From positions 62,001 to 126,000 of the forward strand of contig CANJMI010000016.1 in assembly GCA_947475525.1 (NCBI GenBank): a DNA stretch of 64,000 nt, given 5' to 3'. The DNA is from Polyangiaceae bacterium (lineage in GTDB: Bacteria > Myxococcota_A > Polyangia > Polyangiales > Polyangiaceae). Numbering within the stretch: position 1 is the first letter of the stretch; each line of letters opens with the position of its first letter. The position numbers and the translations under genes are program-made. Positions 42,725-50,876 of this stretch are shown here, one piece after another. Below the pieces are notes generated by a model. The model did no database searches. It was not told the DNA's origin and saw only the letters and a program-made list of their open reading frames with translations.

Positions 42725-45181
42725 ATGGTCGCTTATACTGCGCCCGTGTTGAGCGAACGTGCTTCTCGTAAAGGTGCCTCCCGCGGGCCCGCCACGGGGG
42801 CGCGAGAGCTGGAGCCAGGCGAGCGCTTCGCCGAGCGCTACGAAGTGCTCGATTGCGTAGGCCAAGGCGCGATGGGCATCGTCTACCGCGTGCTCGACCA
42901 CGAGCTCGGTGAGCAGGTCGCGCTCAAGCTCCTCTCGCTCGCGTCTCAGGCATCCATGGTGGAACGTTTTCGACGCGAAGTGAGGCTTGCGCGGAAGATT
43001 ACGAACCGCAATGTCGCGCGGATCCATGACATCGGCGAGTCCGATGCCGTCCACTTCTTAACGATGGAGTTCGTCGATGGCCAGAGCCTCGAGGACGCCC
43101 TTCGGAACGGCCCACTCGAGCCTCAGCGAGCGGCGCGGATCGCGATCCAAATTGCAGCCGGCCTCGACGCGGCTCACGAGGTCGGCGTCATTCACCGCGA
43201 TCTCAAGCCGGCCAACATTCTGCTCGAGCCGCATTCGCGCGCCGAGGAACGCGCGGTCCTTACGGATTTCGGAATTGCGCGCGCCCTGCACGACGAATCG
43301 CGAACTCACGAGACAGGAGCGGTCGTAGGGACGCCCGCCTACATGGCGCCCGAGCAGGTGCTGAGCGAGCCGGTCGACGCGCGCACCGATGTGTATGCGC
43401 TCGGTCTGACGCTCTACGAGATGCTGACCGGTGCTCTCCCGTTCTTGAATTCGGGGGATGGTCCCGTTGCCGTGGCGCTCGCGCGCTGCCATTGGCCGCC
43501 CGCCGATCCGCGCACGATGGGGACTGTGCCCGACGCGCTCGCCGACCTCGTGCTCCGTTGCCTCGCGCTCGCTCCCGCACAGCGGCCCGCCCGCGCGGGT
43601 GATGTCGCGGCCGAGCTCACGGCGTGGTTGTCCTGCGGCTCGGGCATCGTGAGCCGCGCGGCCGTCGCATCGGGATTGCAAGCGACCTGGGTGGCCGACC
43701 CGACCGCGAGCGTGGCGGTGCGCGCGGTGCCGACCATCGCCACCACATCCGCCTTGGGTTCCGCGCCGCGCACGGTTCCGTTTGCGCCGCTGCCGACGCT
43801 GACGTGCTCGCTTGCCGTGCTGCCGTTTCGAGTGCGCGGCAACGCGGAGGACGGGGCCATCGCCGATGGGCTTCAGGAAGACCTCATCGACGCGCTGTCG
43901 CGGACGCGCGGGCTACGGGTCGTCTCGAGTGGCGCGACCGCCCCCTTCCGCGAGGAACGCGACCCGCGCCGAGTCGGCGTTGAACTCCGCGTGGATTCCG
44001 TGGTCGACGGGACGCTGCAGCGGGTCGGCGGCCTACTCCGCGTGACGGTGCGATTGCTCGATGCCGCCACTGGCGTCCAGTCCTGGAGCGAGCGCCACGA
44101 GGTCGGTATCGAAGATGCCCTTACCCTCCAGGAGATTCTGAGCCGCCGGCTCGCCGAGTCCTTGCGCGTGGAGATCACGACCACACGGCCCGGGGACGAC
44201 GTGCCCGCTGCGGCCGTAGAACTCTATCTTGCCGCCCGCCGAGAGATGCGCACGAGCGATTTTTCGCAATGGTCGAATGCCGTCGCTACGCTCGAGCGCG
44301 CCCTCGCCCTCGCACCGCAGTTTCGCATGGCGATCGGTGCCCACGCGATAGCGGTCGTGCGCGCGTGGTGGTCGAGCGCCGATACTGACCGACCGTGGTC
44401 CGATGCGGCACAACGCAGCGTGGCTCGGGCTCTCGCGATGGCACCCGAGCTCGCCGAGTCGCACTTCGCGAGCGCGATGCTCGCGATGCAGCGAGGCGAG
44501 GTCGGCGCTGCGGCGGCTGACCTCGGTCACGCCCTCGACATCGCTCCGACCTTCGCTGAGGCGCAGGCCTTCCTCGGCGATCTGCAGTGCGAAGCCGGCC
44601 GCTCTCGCGAGGGGGTGCAGCGCTTGCAGTTGGCGCTCAGCCTGCAGGCGGACGGTTGGCGGTCGCACGGGGGACTCGCCCGCGCGGCCGCGCTCGATGG
44701 TGACCGGGAGCGCGCCCGGTACCACGTGGCCGAGATGCAGCGGACGCGCGGAGAGCGCGGCGTGGCGGTGTTGTCGCTGTCGTTGCGGTTCGCCGCGTGG
44801 TGGGGGGAACTCGACGAAGTGCGTACGCTCGTCGCGCGCCATGCCGGCGATCGCGATCCGGCACGCGGGGGGCTCGTCGCCTATGGCCGCTGTGTGCTCG
44901 GGGAGCTCGCTGACCTCGAGCCGCTTCGGCTCGTGAGCCGTGGCACCTCCAATCGGCGGCTGATCGCGCTCGTCGATCAGCTGGCCGCCGAGGCGTACGG
45001 CGTGCGTGGCGAAACGGAGCTGGCCTTGCACTGCCTCGAGGAGGCGTCGCGCACGGCGCTGGTCGATGTCGAGTGGCTCGCCCGCTGCCCCGCGCTCACG
45101 AGCGTGAGAGAGCTCCCCCGCTTCCGCGAGCTCAGCGAGCGCGTCCGATCGCGCGCGGCCGGGATTTGGGCGCTCGACTGA
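42725..45181 (+). CDS. Ser/Thr protein kinase with TolB-N-like and TPR region
   Basis: About 818 residues. The first 300 are a PknB-type kinase: glycine loop VGQGAMGIVYR, VALKLLS with the ATP lysine, HRDLKPANILL, DFGIARAL and GTPAYMAPEQ. Then come a short linker without an obvious transmembrane segment, a domain of about 130 residues (SLAVLPFRVRGNAEDGAIADGL to WSERHEVGIED) of the TolB-N-like type often found between a kinase and TPRs, and about 330 residues of helical repeats. Such kinases are abundant in myxobacteria. The start is uncertain: ATG 42725 used; TTG 42689 or a GTG near 42749 are possible. Confidence 0.9.
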   Translation: MVAYTAPVLSERASRKGASRGPATGARELEPGERFAERYEVLDCVGQGAMGIVYRVLDHELGEQVALKLLSLASQASMVERFRREVRLARKITNRNVARIHDIGESDAVHFLTMEFVDGQSLEDALRNGPLEPQRAARIAIQIAAGLDAAHEVGVIHRDLKPANILLEPHSRAEERAVLTDFGIARALHDESRTHETGAVVGTPAYMAPEQVLSEPVDARTDVYALGLTLYEMLTGALPFLNSGDGPVAVALARCHWPPADPRTMGTVPDALADLVLRCLALAPAQRPARAGDVAAELTAWLSCGSGIVSRAAVASGLQATWVADPTASVAVRAVPTIATTSALGSAPRTVPFAPLPTLTCSLAVLPFRVRGNAEDGAIADGLQEDLIDALSRTRGLRVVSSGATAPFREERDPRRVGVELRVDSVVDGTLQRVGGLLRVTVRLLDAATGVQSWSERHEVGIEDALTLQEILSRRLAESLRVEITTTRPGDDVPAAAVELYLAARREMRTSDFSQWSNAVATLERALALAPQFRMAIGAHAIAVVRAWWSSADTDRPWSDAAQRSVARALAMAPELAESHFASAMLAMQRGEVGAAAADLGHALDIAPTFAEAQAFLGDLQCEAGRSREGVQRLQLALSLQADGWRSHGGLARAAALDGDRERARYHVAEMQRTRGERGVAVLSLSLRFAAWWGELDEVRTLVARHAGDRDPARGGLVAYGRCVLGELADLEPLRLVSRGTSNRRLIALVDQLAAEAYGVRGETELALHCLEEASRTALVDVEWLARCPALTSVRELPRFRELSERVRSRAAGIWALD

Positions 45182-45217
45182 ACGCGCGCGGTGGCACGTT
45201 TGGTGTAAGCTTGGCCG

Positions 45218-45430
45218 GTGTCGGAAACCGAGGATTTCATCGAACGGCGTGTGATCGAGTTGGAAGTGAGGCTCACCTACCAAGAGCGCATGCTCGCCGA
45301 GCTCGACGACGTCGTGATCGAGCTGCGCGCCGAACTCGCGCGTCTTGCGGCGAAGGCGAGTCGCTTCGAAGAGCAGCTTGCTCATGGCGTCTCCGATGCG
45401 CCCGCGAATGCGCCGCCGCCACACTATTGA
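45218..45430 (+). CDS. slyX: SlyX-family protein
   Basis: 70 residues from a GTG, beginning MSETEDFIERRVIELEVRL, followed by YQERMLAELDDVVIELRAEL and ending in PPPHY. The coiled-coil helix and the C-terminal PPHY motif are typical of SlyX. The function is not established in any organism. It follows the kinase gene by 36 bp and could be co-transcribed. Confidence 0.87.
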   Translation: MSETEDFIERRVIELEVRLTYQERMLAELDDVVIELRAELARLAAKASRFEEQLAHGVSDAPANAPPPHY

Positions 45431-45442
45431 AGCGGTCGCGAC

Positions 45443-46126
45443 TCAGCTGCTTTTCGCCGACCCTACGGCCGTGGACGCGCCCGAGGCTTCGAGCTCCTCG
45501 CGAAGGCGCGGCTGCGCAAACTGCTCGGGTCGGTAGCCGCTCACTTCCTTGTAAAACTCCCGCAGGCGCTCCATGTCTTTCGCCACGTCTCCCGATGGGA
45601 TGAACACCGGCCCGAGACCGCCCACTTTGCGCTTGTAGTCGAGGAACCCACAGACGATAGGGACCTTCGCGCCTTCGGCCATTCGATAAAATCCTGACTT
45701 CCAGTGCTCGGTCTGTCCGCGCGTTCCTTCGGGCGCGATGGCGAGGAACATCCCGTCCGATTCGGTGATGCGCGCGACGACCTGAGCGACTTGGCCGAGG
45801 GCCGCCCTCCGGTCGATCGGCACGGCTCCAAGCCAGCGCATCAGCGGTCCACGAAAGCCCTCGAGCAGCGTGTGCTTCGCGATCCAGCTCATTTTCATCC
45901 GGTACGACCACGCGACCGCGAGCATGAAAGGGGCATCCCACGCGCTGGTGTGCGGGGCCGCGATGAAAATCGCTTTGTTGAGCGGCGGAAGGTCACCCTC
46001 GGTTTTCCAGCCGAATGCAGCGAGGTAGAGCTGCGCGATGCCGTAACTCAGCAAGGACGTTTTGGGGCCGTCGTGGGTGACGCGAGGTGAACGCACGGGC
46101 CCAATCAACGCGTCGCCCGCTCGCAT
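45443..46126 (-). CDS. 1-acylglycerol-3-phosphate acyltransferase-like (PlsC family)
   Basis: 227 residues with the acyltransferase motifs IAAPHTSAWDAPF (His-x4-Asp) and LAIAPEGTRGQTEHWKSGFY, then a typical VPIVCGFLDYKRKVGG. It probably transfers an acyl group to a lysophospholipid or a related lipid. The subtype resembles short PlsC-like proteins annotated as glycerol acyltransferase. One hydrophobic segment could anchor it to the inner membrane. It is convergent with slyX, divergent from the MFS gene. Confidence 0.87.
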   Translation of the reverse strand: MRAGDALIGPVRSPRVTHDGPKTSLLSYGIAQLYLAAFGWKTEGDLPPLNKAIFIAAPHTSAWDAPFMLAVAWSYRMKMSWIAKHTLLEGFRGPLMRWLGAVPIDRRAALGQVAQVVARITESDGMFLAIAPEGTRGQTEHWKSGFYRMAEGAKVPIVCGFLDYKRKVGGLGPVFIPSGDVAKDMERLREFYKEVSGYRPEQFAQPRLREELEASGASTAVGSAKSS

Positions 46127-46317
46127 GTCAATGGCCTCTCAAAAAACCAGATTTCGCGCGTCGACCTTCCGCTCGCGCACCGGCCTTGAATCCTCCGGCG
46201 GTTGCACTGGATTGCCACTGGCGGAGGCCGCGCGGCCGACTCATGCTCGTGCCCGAACGGGCGGCGGCACCGCCCTCGGGGAGTGTCCTCGAAGGCTCGT
46301 TCTGAGCGCGCTCCACG

Positions 46318-47499
46318 ATGCTTGGACTACGGCTTTTTTACTTTTTCTTTTTCGCCGCGCTCGGCATCTATTCGCCTGCGTTTCCGCGTTGGCTCGAAGC
46401 GAATGGTATTCGCGGATTCGAGCTCGGTGTGGTTGCGGCGCTCGGTCCCGTGATGGGCCTCGTCTCGCCACCGGTCTTCGGTTGGCTCGCCGACAAGAGC
46501 GGGCTTCGTCGCTCGCTCGTGGCCTCCACCGCGCTCGTGTCCGCGTGCGTCGTAGGGAGCCTCGGGCTCGTCTCGGCTCGGGCAGCGCCTGCCTTCGCCG
46601 TCACCTTCGGCTGCGCGGCGGCGTTCGCATTTTTTCGCGCGCCGATGGGATCGCTCGCAGACACCATCGCCCTCGAGAGCCGCGTGTCGTACGGGCCGGT
46701 GCGGCTCTGGGGGTCGCTCGGCTTTCTCGTGGCGGCCGTCGCGGCGGGACGTTGGATCGACCCGACCTCGCCTGTCTTGCTCGCTTCAATCGCGGCGGCG
46801 CTCGGATGTGCCGCACTCGCCGCGTGGCTTCTGCCGGCGCGCTCTCCGGTCCTCGCCGCGTCGGTCGGCGTAGCGCCGACGCGAATGGGCGCACTCGCTT
46901 TGCTTCGGGACGCGCCCGCGTTGCGCTGGCTTTTTCTCTGCGCGTTGTTCTTCGAGACTGCGCATTCGGCATACGACTTGTGCTTCTCGCTGCACCTTCG
47001 CGACGAGGGGATAGCTCCCGCCATGGCGGGGATCCTCTGGGCGCTTGGCGTGATGGCCGAGGTCGTGTTTTTTCTGGTCGCGGAGCGCCTGCTCGAGCGC
47101 TTCGGCCCAGGTTCCTTGCTCGTGCTCGGGGCCGCTGCCACCGCCGTCAGGCTCGGGTTGATGGGCGAGCTGCACGGACTCGCCTCGCTCGCGGCCTTGC
47201 AGTCGCTCCATGCGCTCACGTTTGGCGCGACTTGGACGGCGCTGATGCGCATCGTTCGGGAGCAAGCGCGCCCCGAGTCGCTGGGTGCGTTGCGCGGGCT
47301 CTTGTCCGCGACGTCGGCCGTGGGCGGCGCGAGTGGGATGATCGCCTGGGGCACGTGTTACCGAGCGTTGGGGGGCGCGACTACGTTTCGTGGAGCGGCG
47401 TTGGTCGGTTCGGTCGCCGCGGTGCTCGGCGCGATCTGTGCGCGGAGTCTCGCGGCGCGAGAGGGGCAGGACGTCCCAGGGGTCGCAAGCGGCAAGTAA
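46318..47499 (+). CDS. MFS transporter (MFS_1-like, HcaT/nucleoside-symporter type)
   Basis: 393 residues with about 12 hydrophobic segments. FGWLADKSGLRRSL is the loop 2-3 motif of the major facilitator superfamily, and SYGPVRLWGSLGFLVAAVAAG is characteristic of the group with 3-phenylpropionate and nucleoside proton symporters. The substrate is unknown. The start ATG at 46318 has no strong ribosome site. An AT-rich patch follows the stop codon. Confidence 0.87.
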   Translation: MLGLRLFYFFFFAALGIYSPAFPRWLEANGIRGFELGVVAALGPVMGLVSPPVFGWLADKSGLRRSLVASTALVSACVVGSLGLVSARAAPAFAVTFGCAAAFAFFRAPMGSLADTIALESRVSYGPVRLWGSLGFLVAAVAAGRWIDPTSPVLLASIAAALGCAALAAWLLPARSPVLAASVGVAPTRMGALALLRDAPALRWLFLCALFFETAHSAYDLCFSLHLRDEGIAPAMAGILWALGVMAEVVFFLVAERLLERFGPGSLLVLGAAATAVRLGLMGELHGLASLAALQSLHALTFGATWTALMRIVREQARPESLGALRGLLSATSAVGGASGMIAWGTCYRALGGATTFRGAALVGSVAAVLGAICARSLAAREGQDVPGVASGK

Positions 47500-47565
47500 G
47501 TATAATCTACTTAGTATACTCGTTTGAATGTAGTATTCTAAAAAGTCTATGCGTATCTTCAGCGT
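47497..47565. promoter_or_regulatory. AT-rich patch with promoter-like elements before manA
   Basis: About 70 bp after the MFS stop codon are strikingly AT-rich in an otherwise GC-rich window. It contains a TATAAT hexamer (within AAGTATAATC) and the 8-bp palindrome AGTATACT at about 47513-47520, with a related TAGTATTCT further on. It lies 50 to 115 bp upstream of the mannose-6-phosphate isomerase start, so a promoter or operator is plausible. Confidence 0.4.
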
Positions 47566-47613
47566 GCGCGACTGGGCCTTACGACTCGGGCGTTCCCGCG
47601 TTACAAGAGACCT

Positions 47614-48642
47614 ATGCCCGCGCCGGTCGCGTTGCGCTCCGACAACTTTACCCCGCCGTCGCGTACGCCTTGGGGCGGGACGCGTGTTCTCTCGCGCTAC
47701 AAGCAAAACGTTCACAGTGCGCACGCGATCGTCGGAGAATCGTGGGAAGTATCAGTCGAGCCGGCATACCCGAGCCTCACTCTTTCGGGGGACTCGCTGG
47801 CCGAGAGGATCGCTGCGGCGCCGCTTCGCTGGCTCGGCGCAGCTGGGGTGGCGCGCTTCGGTCCGCAGACGCCCCTCTTGGTGAAGCTCCTCGATGCGGC
47901 GGACAACCTGTCGGTTCAGGTCCATCCCGCAAACGGTGATCCGGCACTCTCGCCCCTCGAGAGCGGCAAGCCCGAGGCGTGGGTCGTGCTCGATGCCATG
48001 CCCGGGGCGGGGCTCTACCTTGGCTTTCAGCATGGCGTGACGCGCGACGACGTGGCGGCGTGCCTCGCCGAGGGCGCACGGATCGATGCGCTGATGAACT
48101 TCGTACGGGTGAGGCCAGGGGACGCGTACGTGATCGATGCCGGAACGGCCCACGCGATCGGAGCTGGCGTGACCTTGCTCGAGCCCCAGCTCGTGTGGCC
48201 CGGACGCAGCGGCGTGACGTACCGATTCTGGGATTGGGAGCGTCGCTACGACTCGGCGGGCAAGCTCGAGCCGACCGGGACGCCGCGCGTGTTGCACGTC
48301 GAGCGTTCTCTTGCCGTGACCCGTTGGGACATCGCCGGCGGCCACTCGTTTGTGGAGGCGTGTCGAGCGAGGCCCCGGGTGCTCGAGTCGGGTTTTACCC
48401 AACGAGCGAGCGTGGTGGACTGGGCCTGGTTCCAAGTCGAGCGATGGTCGGGCACGGGCGCTCTCGCCATCCCCGCGGTCGATTCGATGTGGGCCATCAC
48501 GGTCGTGGGTGGGTGTTGCCGGATCGTGTGCGATACGGGCGAGGTCGCGATCGGCTGCGGTGAGAGTGCGGTCGTTCCCGCGGCGGGCGGTCGCCTCTCG
48601 GTGACGCTCGAGGACGCGGACGTGTTCGCGGTGCGCACGTGA
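47614..48642 (+). CDS. manA: Type I mannose-6-phosphate isomerase
   Basis: 342 residues. It interconverts fructose-6-phosphate and mannose-6-phosphate for sugar nucleotide and glycan synthesis. Zinc-site motifs are LSVQVHPANGD, SGKPEAWVVLD and IDAGTAHAIGAG, with LLEPQLVWPGRSGVTYRFWD in the C-terminal half. The length is slightly short for the family. The ATG at 47614 has an AAGAG ribosome site. Its stop overlaps the next gene's GTG as GTGA, so the two are coupled. Confidence 0.92.
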   Translation: MPAPVALRSDNFTPPSRTPWGGTRVLSRYKQNVHSAHAIVGESWEVSVEPAYPSLTLSGDSLAERIAAAPLRWLGAAGVARFGPQTPLLVKLLDAADNLSVQVHPANGDPALSPLESGKPEAWVVLDAMPGAGLYLGFQHGVTRDDVAACLAEGARIDALMNFVRVRPGDAYVIDAGTAHAIGAGVTLLEPQLVWPGRSGVTYRFWDWERRYDSAGKLEPTGTPRVLHVERSLAVTRWDIAGGHSFVEACRARPRVLESGFTQRASVVDWAWFQVERWSGTGALAIPAVDSMWAITVVGGCCRIVCDTGEVAIGCGESAVVPAAGGRLSVTLEDADVFAVRT

Positions 48643-49400
48643 CGGCGCTCATCGATGACGCTGAGTTGAGCGATGACGCCATCACGCGCGAATTTCGGAT
48701 TTGGCAGCGTCGCCGCGGTCATCGCTACTCGATCGACGACGTCGCGACGGCGTGGCAGGCGGCCCGAGCGCAGCCGAACGCGCAGCGCTATCTCGACCTT
48801 GGCTGCGGCATCGGCTCGGTGCTGCTGATGGTCTCCTGGAAGCTCGACCACGCGCTCGTCGTCGGCATCGAGGCGCAACCCGTGAGCGCGGCGCTCGCCC
48901 GCCGCAACCTCGCTCACAACGGGCTCGAGGGCCGGGCGGCGATCGTCTGTGGCGATCTCCGTGAGGAGGTCCTCACGCTCAAGGACAAGTTCGATCTTGT
49001 CAGCGGAACGCCGCCTTATTTGCCGCTCGGCACGGCGCTCGTGTCGCCGGATCCGCAGCGTGCCGCGGCTCGGATCGAGCTGCGCGGAGGCATCGAAGAT
49101 TACCTCGAGGCGGCAGCGAAGGTCGTGGCCTCGGAAGGTCGCGTGGTGATGTGCGCAGATGGTCGTCGACCGGATCGTGTGACGCGCGGAGCCGAGGCGG
49201 CCGGGCTCGTACCGCTTGCGCGAACGGATGTGCTGGCGCGGGCGGGCGTTGAGGTGCCGCTATTTTCGGTTTGGACGCTGGCACCGCGCGGAGCTCTGAA
49301 TGCCGAGGAATGGCGCCGTGAATCGCTGACGCTCCGCGACGCGCAAGGACAGCAGACCGAGAAAGCGCTGCAGCTCCGTTCCTTCTTTGGGCTCGGGTAA
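48639..49400 (+). CDS. TrmN6-like N6-adenine methyltransferase
   Basis: 253 residues of a class I SAM-dependent methyltransferase: SAM motif YLDLGCGIGSVLLM, VVGIEAQPVSAALA and catalytic GTPPYLPLG, an NPPY variant with Thr for Asn. The N-terminal RRRGHRYSIDDVATAW resembles TrmN6, which methylates A37 of tRNA(Val). The Asn-to-Thr change is seen in part of this family. GTG start coupled to manA. The last 10 codons lie inside a 100-bp direct repeat created by the downstream insertion, but the gene itself is intact. Confidence 0.85.
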   Translation: MTALIDDAELSDDAITREFRIWQRRRGHRYSIDDVATAWQAARAQPNAQRYLDLGCGIGSVLLMVSWKLDHALVVGIEAQPVSAALARRNLAHNGLEGRAAIVCGDLREEVLTLKDKFDLVSGTPPYLPLGTALVSPDPQRAAARIELRGGIEDYLEAAAKVVASEGRVVMCADGRRPDRVTRGAEAAGLVPLARTDVLARAGVEVPLFSVWTLAPRGALNAEEWRRESLTLRDAQGQQTEKALQLRSFFGLG

Positions 49401-49469
49401 ACTTCGAGGCTGGTCGCGCGCAGAGCGTCAGGCAATCAGCGCTCGAAGCGGCTCGAATAGCTGCGGGGG
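49370..49469. repeat. Island 2 left direct repeat (100 bp, perfect)
   Basis: Identical over 100 bp to 50777-50876. It contains the last codons of the methyltransferase gene on the plus strand and, on the minus strand, the last 14 codons of the inositol monophosphatase gene (QLFEPLRALIA). It therefore represents the original convergent gene junction. The sequence between the two copies is 1307 bp. Confidence 0.95.
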
Positions 49470-49622
49470 CATGGGGGAGGCGACGTCCTCTCGCCGTCTA
49501 CCGTGTGACGGGGTCGCGTCTACAAACGCCATCTCTACGCGCGCCACGGAGTCCGGCACTACTGGCTCGTCGACCCGGAGGGATAGGGATGTTCCTTCGC
49601 GGACGAATGCGGAACGTGTCAA
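49428..49622 (-). pseudogene. Detached 3' end of the inositol monophosphatase gene
   Basis: Only the last 14 codons (PQLFEPLRALIA and stop) are real homology, inside the left copy of the 100-bp repeat. The upstream part of this open frame is unrelated island DNA. The complete gene ends in the right copy at 50835. Confidence 0.8.
49518..49586 (+). pseudogene. Uma2/DUF820-type endonuclease fragment
   Basis: The frame VYKRHLYARHGVRHYWLVDPEG, then TAG, matches the core of Uma2-family restriction-endonuclease-like proteins (usual ..KLYAx.GVxEYWLVDPE). No start, no N-terminal part and no continuation in frame are visible, so it is debris. Confidence 0.65.
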
Positions 49623-49678
49623 CGGTTCCCTTCGACGTGAACACTACGTCACCGACCAGACTGCGCTTCAGGCCGACT

Positions 49679-49847
49679 TTCGCGATTGTGTGTGCGCTCG
49701 CTTTTTCTGGCGCGGTACCCGTCGTTGATGAGCAACGCACCTTCGCGCGGTAGCACCTCGACTTCGTGTTTCTCGTAATCACTCGCCATAACCCAGCCCC
49801 CTCAGATTTGCCTTGATGGCCTGCTCCAGTGTTGCTGCGTCGGTGCA
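49679..49847 (-). pseudogene. Possible type I restriction-modification remnants (HsdM end, HsdS start)
   Basis: On the minus strand a frame ending TLEQAIKANLRGLGYGE with TGA overlaps the ATG at 49790 of a second frame reading MASDYEKHEVEVLPREGALL, then INDGYRA, closed by a stop after 44 codons. I recall similar sequences at the C-terminus of type I methylase subunits and the N-terminus of specificity subunits, in this order. No search was possible. A second LEQAIRAN-containing remnant lies at about 50605-50665 on the other side of HepT-MntA. Confidence 0.4.
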
Positions 49848-50180
49848 CTAATCGTGCAGTTTGGGCGAGTAGAGCACCACATGCTCTTCGGCGATGTTGC
49901 CCCAAAAAGCCGGGGGCAGTGTGGCCCAGTCCAGCAGATCAACAAGAAAGGGTAGGTTGCTCTCACTGAAGGCCTCTTTGAGTTCTGAGAAGGCGGCACC
50001 TTGGCGGAATTTGAGATCGCCGGGGTGGCGCACGACGAGATCCAGATCGCTGGTGTCGTGCGCGGTGCCGTTCACGCGGCTGCCGTAGGCCCACACCTCC
50101 TCGTGCCGGAGATGGGTGGCAATGAGCCGCCGCAACTCCTGCACATGCTCGGATCGAAGTGAGAGCGAGAGGTCAGCCAT
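49848..50180 (-). CDS. mntA: MntA antitoxin (minimal nucleotidyltransferase)
   Basis: 110 residues from the ATG at 50180. The motif GSx10DxD is exact: Gly33-Ser34, ten residues, Asp45-Leu-Asp47, with a third acidic residue Asp81 in LVDLLDW. MntA proteins neutralise the HEPN toxin by AMPylating the tyrosine of its active site. The gene overlaps the end of the HEPN gene by 8 bp. The open frame extends upstream to 50390, but only as a shadow of hepT. Confidence 0.93.
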   Translation of the reverse strand: MADLSLSLRSEHVQELRRLIATHLRHEEVWAYGSRVNGTAHDTSDLDLVVRHPGDLKFRQGAAFSELKEAFSESNLPFLVDLLDWATLPPAFWGNIAEEHVVLYSPKLHD

Positions 50181-50592
50181 GTTTTTGCCGCAGGGTTTCG
50201 TAGAGGGCGAGGGCATCGCGCTGAAAATCGGTGATGAGTGCGAGGGTGGTGTCGGCAAACTGCTCGCCGTAATTATGAGCCGTGTCGTTACGGGAATCGC
50301 GATAGATAAGCCAACGCTCCAGCTCAGCCGCGCTGAGGAGGCCATGGAGCGCGGCATGGCGAAGGACGTCTTTGAAGACGAGCGCATCAACCGTCTTGGG
50401 AGAGCCGACGTAGTCTTTGATGACTTTGCGGAGCAGTTTGCCGGCGGTTTCCAGCGTCAGCTCGAAGCTCTTGATGACGGCGTTGCGGAAGACCTCGTAA
50501 TCCACGCTTCCAGGCTGTGTCTTTCCCATGGATTGCAAGGAGCGTTCGAGCGTGAGGCTGCAGCGCTGGAGGTGGTCGAAGTTAAGTTTCAT
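50173..50592 (-). CDS. hepT: HepT toxin (HEPN ribonuclease)
   Basis: 139 residues, all-helical, of the HEPN / nucleotidyltransferase-substrate-binding family. The RNase and AMPylation motif Rx4HxY is exact: Arg101-Asn-Asp-Thr-Ala-His106-Asn-Tyr108. It should cleave RNA when not modified by MntA. Start ATG at 50592, before the antitoxin gene as is usual for HepT-MntA. Both genes look intact. The pair is the only complete content of the 1.3-kb island. Confidence 0.93.
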   Translation of the reverse strand: MKLNFDHLQRCSLTLERSLQSMGKTQPGSVDYEVFRNAVIKSFELTLETAGKLLRKVIKDYVGSPKTVDALVFKDVLRHAALHGLLSAAELERWLIYRDSRNDTAHNYGEQFADTTLALITDFQRDALALYETLRQKHG

Positions 50593-50776
50593 GGTTTGAA
50601 TCCTAAGTTATTCGTATTGGCTCGAATTGCCTGCTCCAGGTTCTCGGACGCGTCACCAAGATTTTGAAGCGTCATGGTCGCTCCCAAAAGAGGGCCTGTA
50701 CGAAGGCGCCTCGGACGGTGAGCCGCACGACACGTTGTCCGAGGGGCAACTCGTGCTCGCCTCGTGTTACGGCGCA
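50593..50776. other. Island 2 right part, remnants only
   Basis: A minus-strand ORF of 28 codons ending at about 50590 reads MTLQNLGDASENLEQAIRAN, similar to the methylase-end remnant at about 49800-49845. The rest (50670-50776) has no recognisable gene. It ends at the right 100-bp repeat. Confidence 0.4.
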
Positions 50777-50876
50777 GCAGCTCCGTTCCTTCTTTGGGCT
50801 CGGGTAAACTTCGAGGCTGGTCGCGCGCAGAGCGTCAGGCAATCAGCGCTCGAAGCGGCTCGAATAGCTGCGGGGG
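50777..50876. repeat. Island 2 right direct repeat (100 bp, perfect)
   Basis: Identical to 49370-49469. Here the minus-strand inositol monophosphatase gene is complete, while the methyltransferase part is a detached copy of its last 10 codons (QLRSFFGLG). Confidence 0.95.

Noticed and set aside
41508-42752. Plus-strand frame of 414 codons over kup
   Set aside because: Arg/Glu/Asp-rich antisense shadow. The minus strand encodes an unambiguous Kup transporter.
49370-50876. Idea that the 100-bp repeats are tRNA-type att sites of an integrative element
   Set aside because: The repeats consist of two protein-coding gene ends, contain no tRNA-like sequence, and no integrase is present between them.
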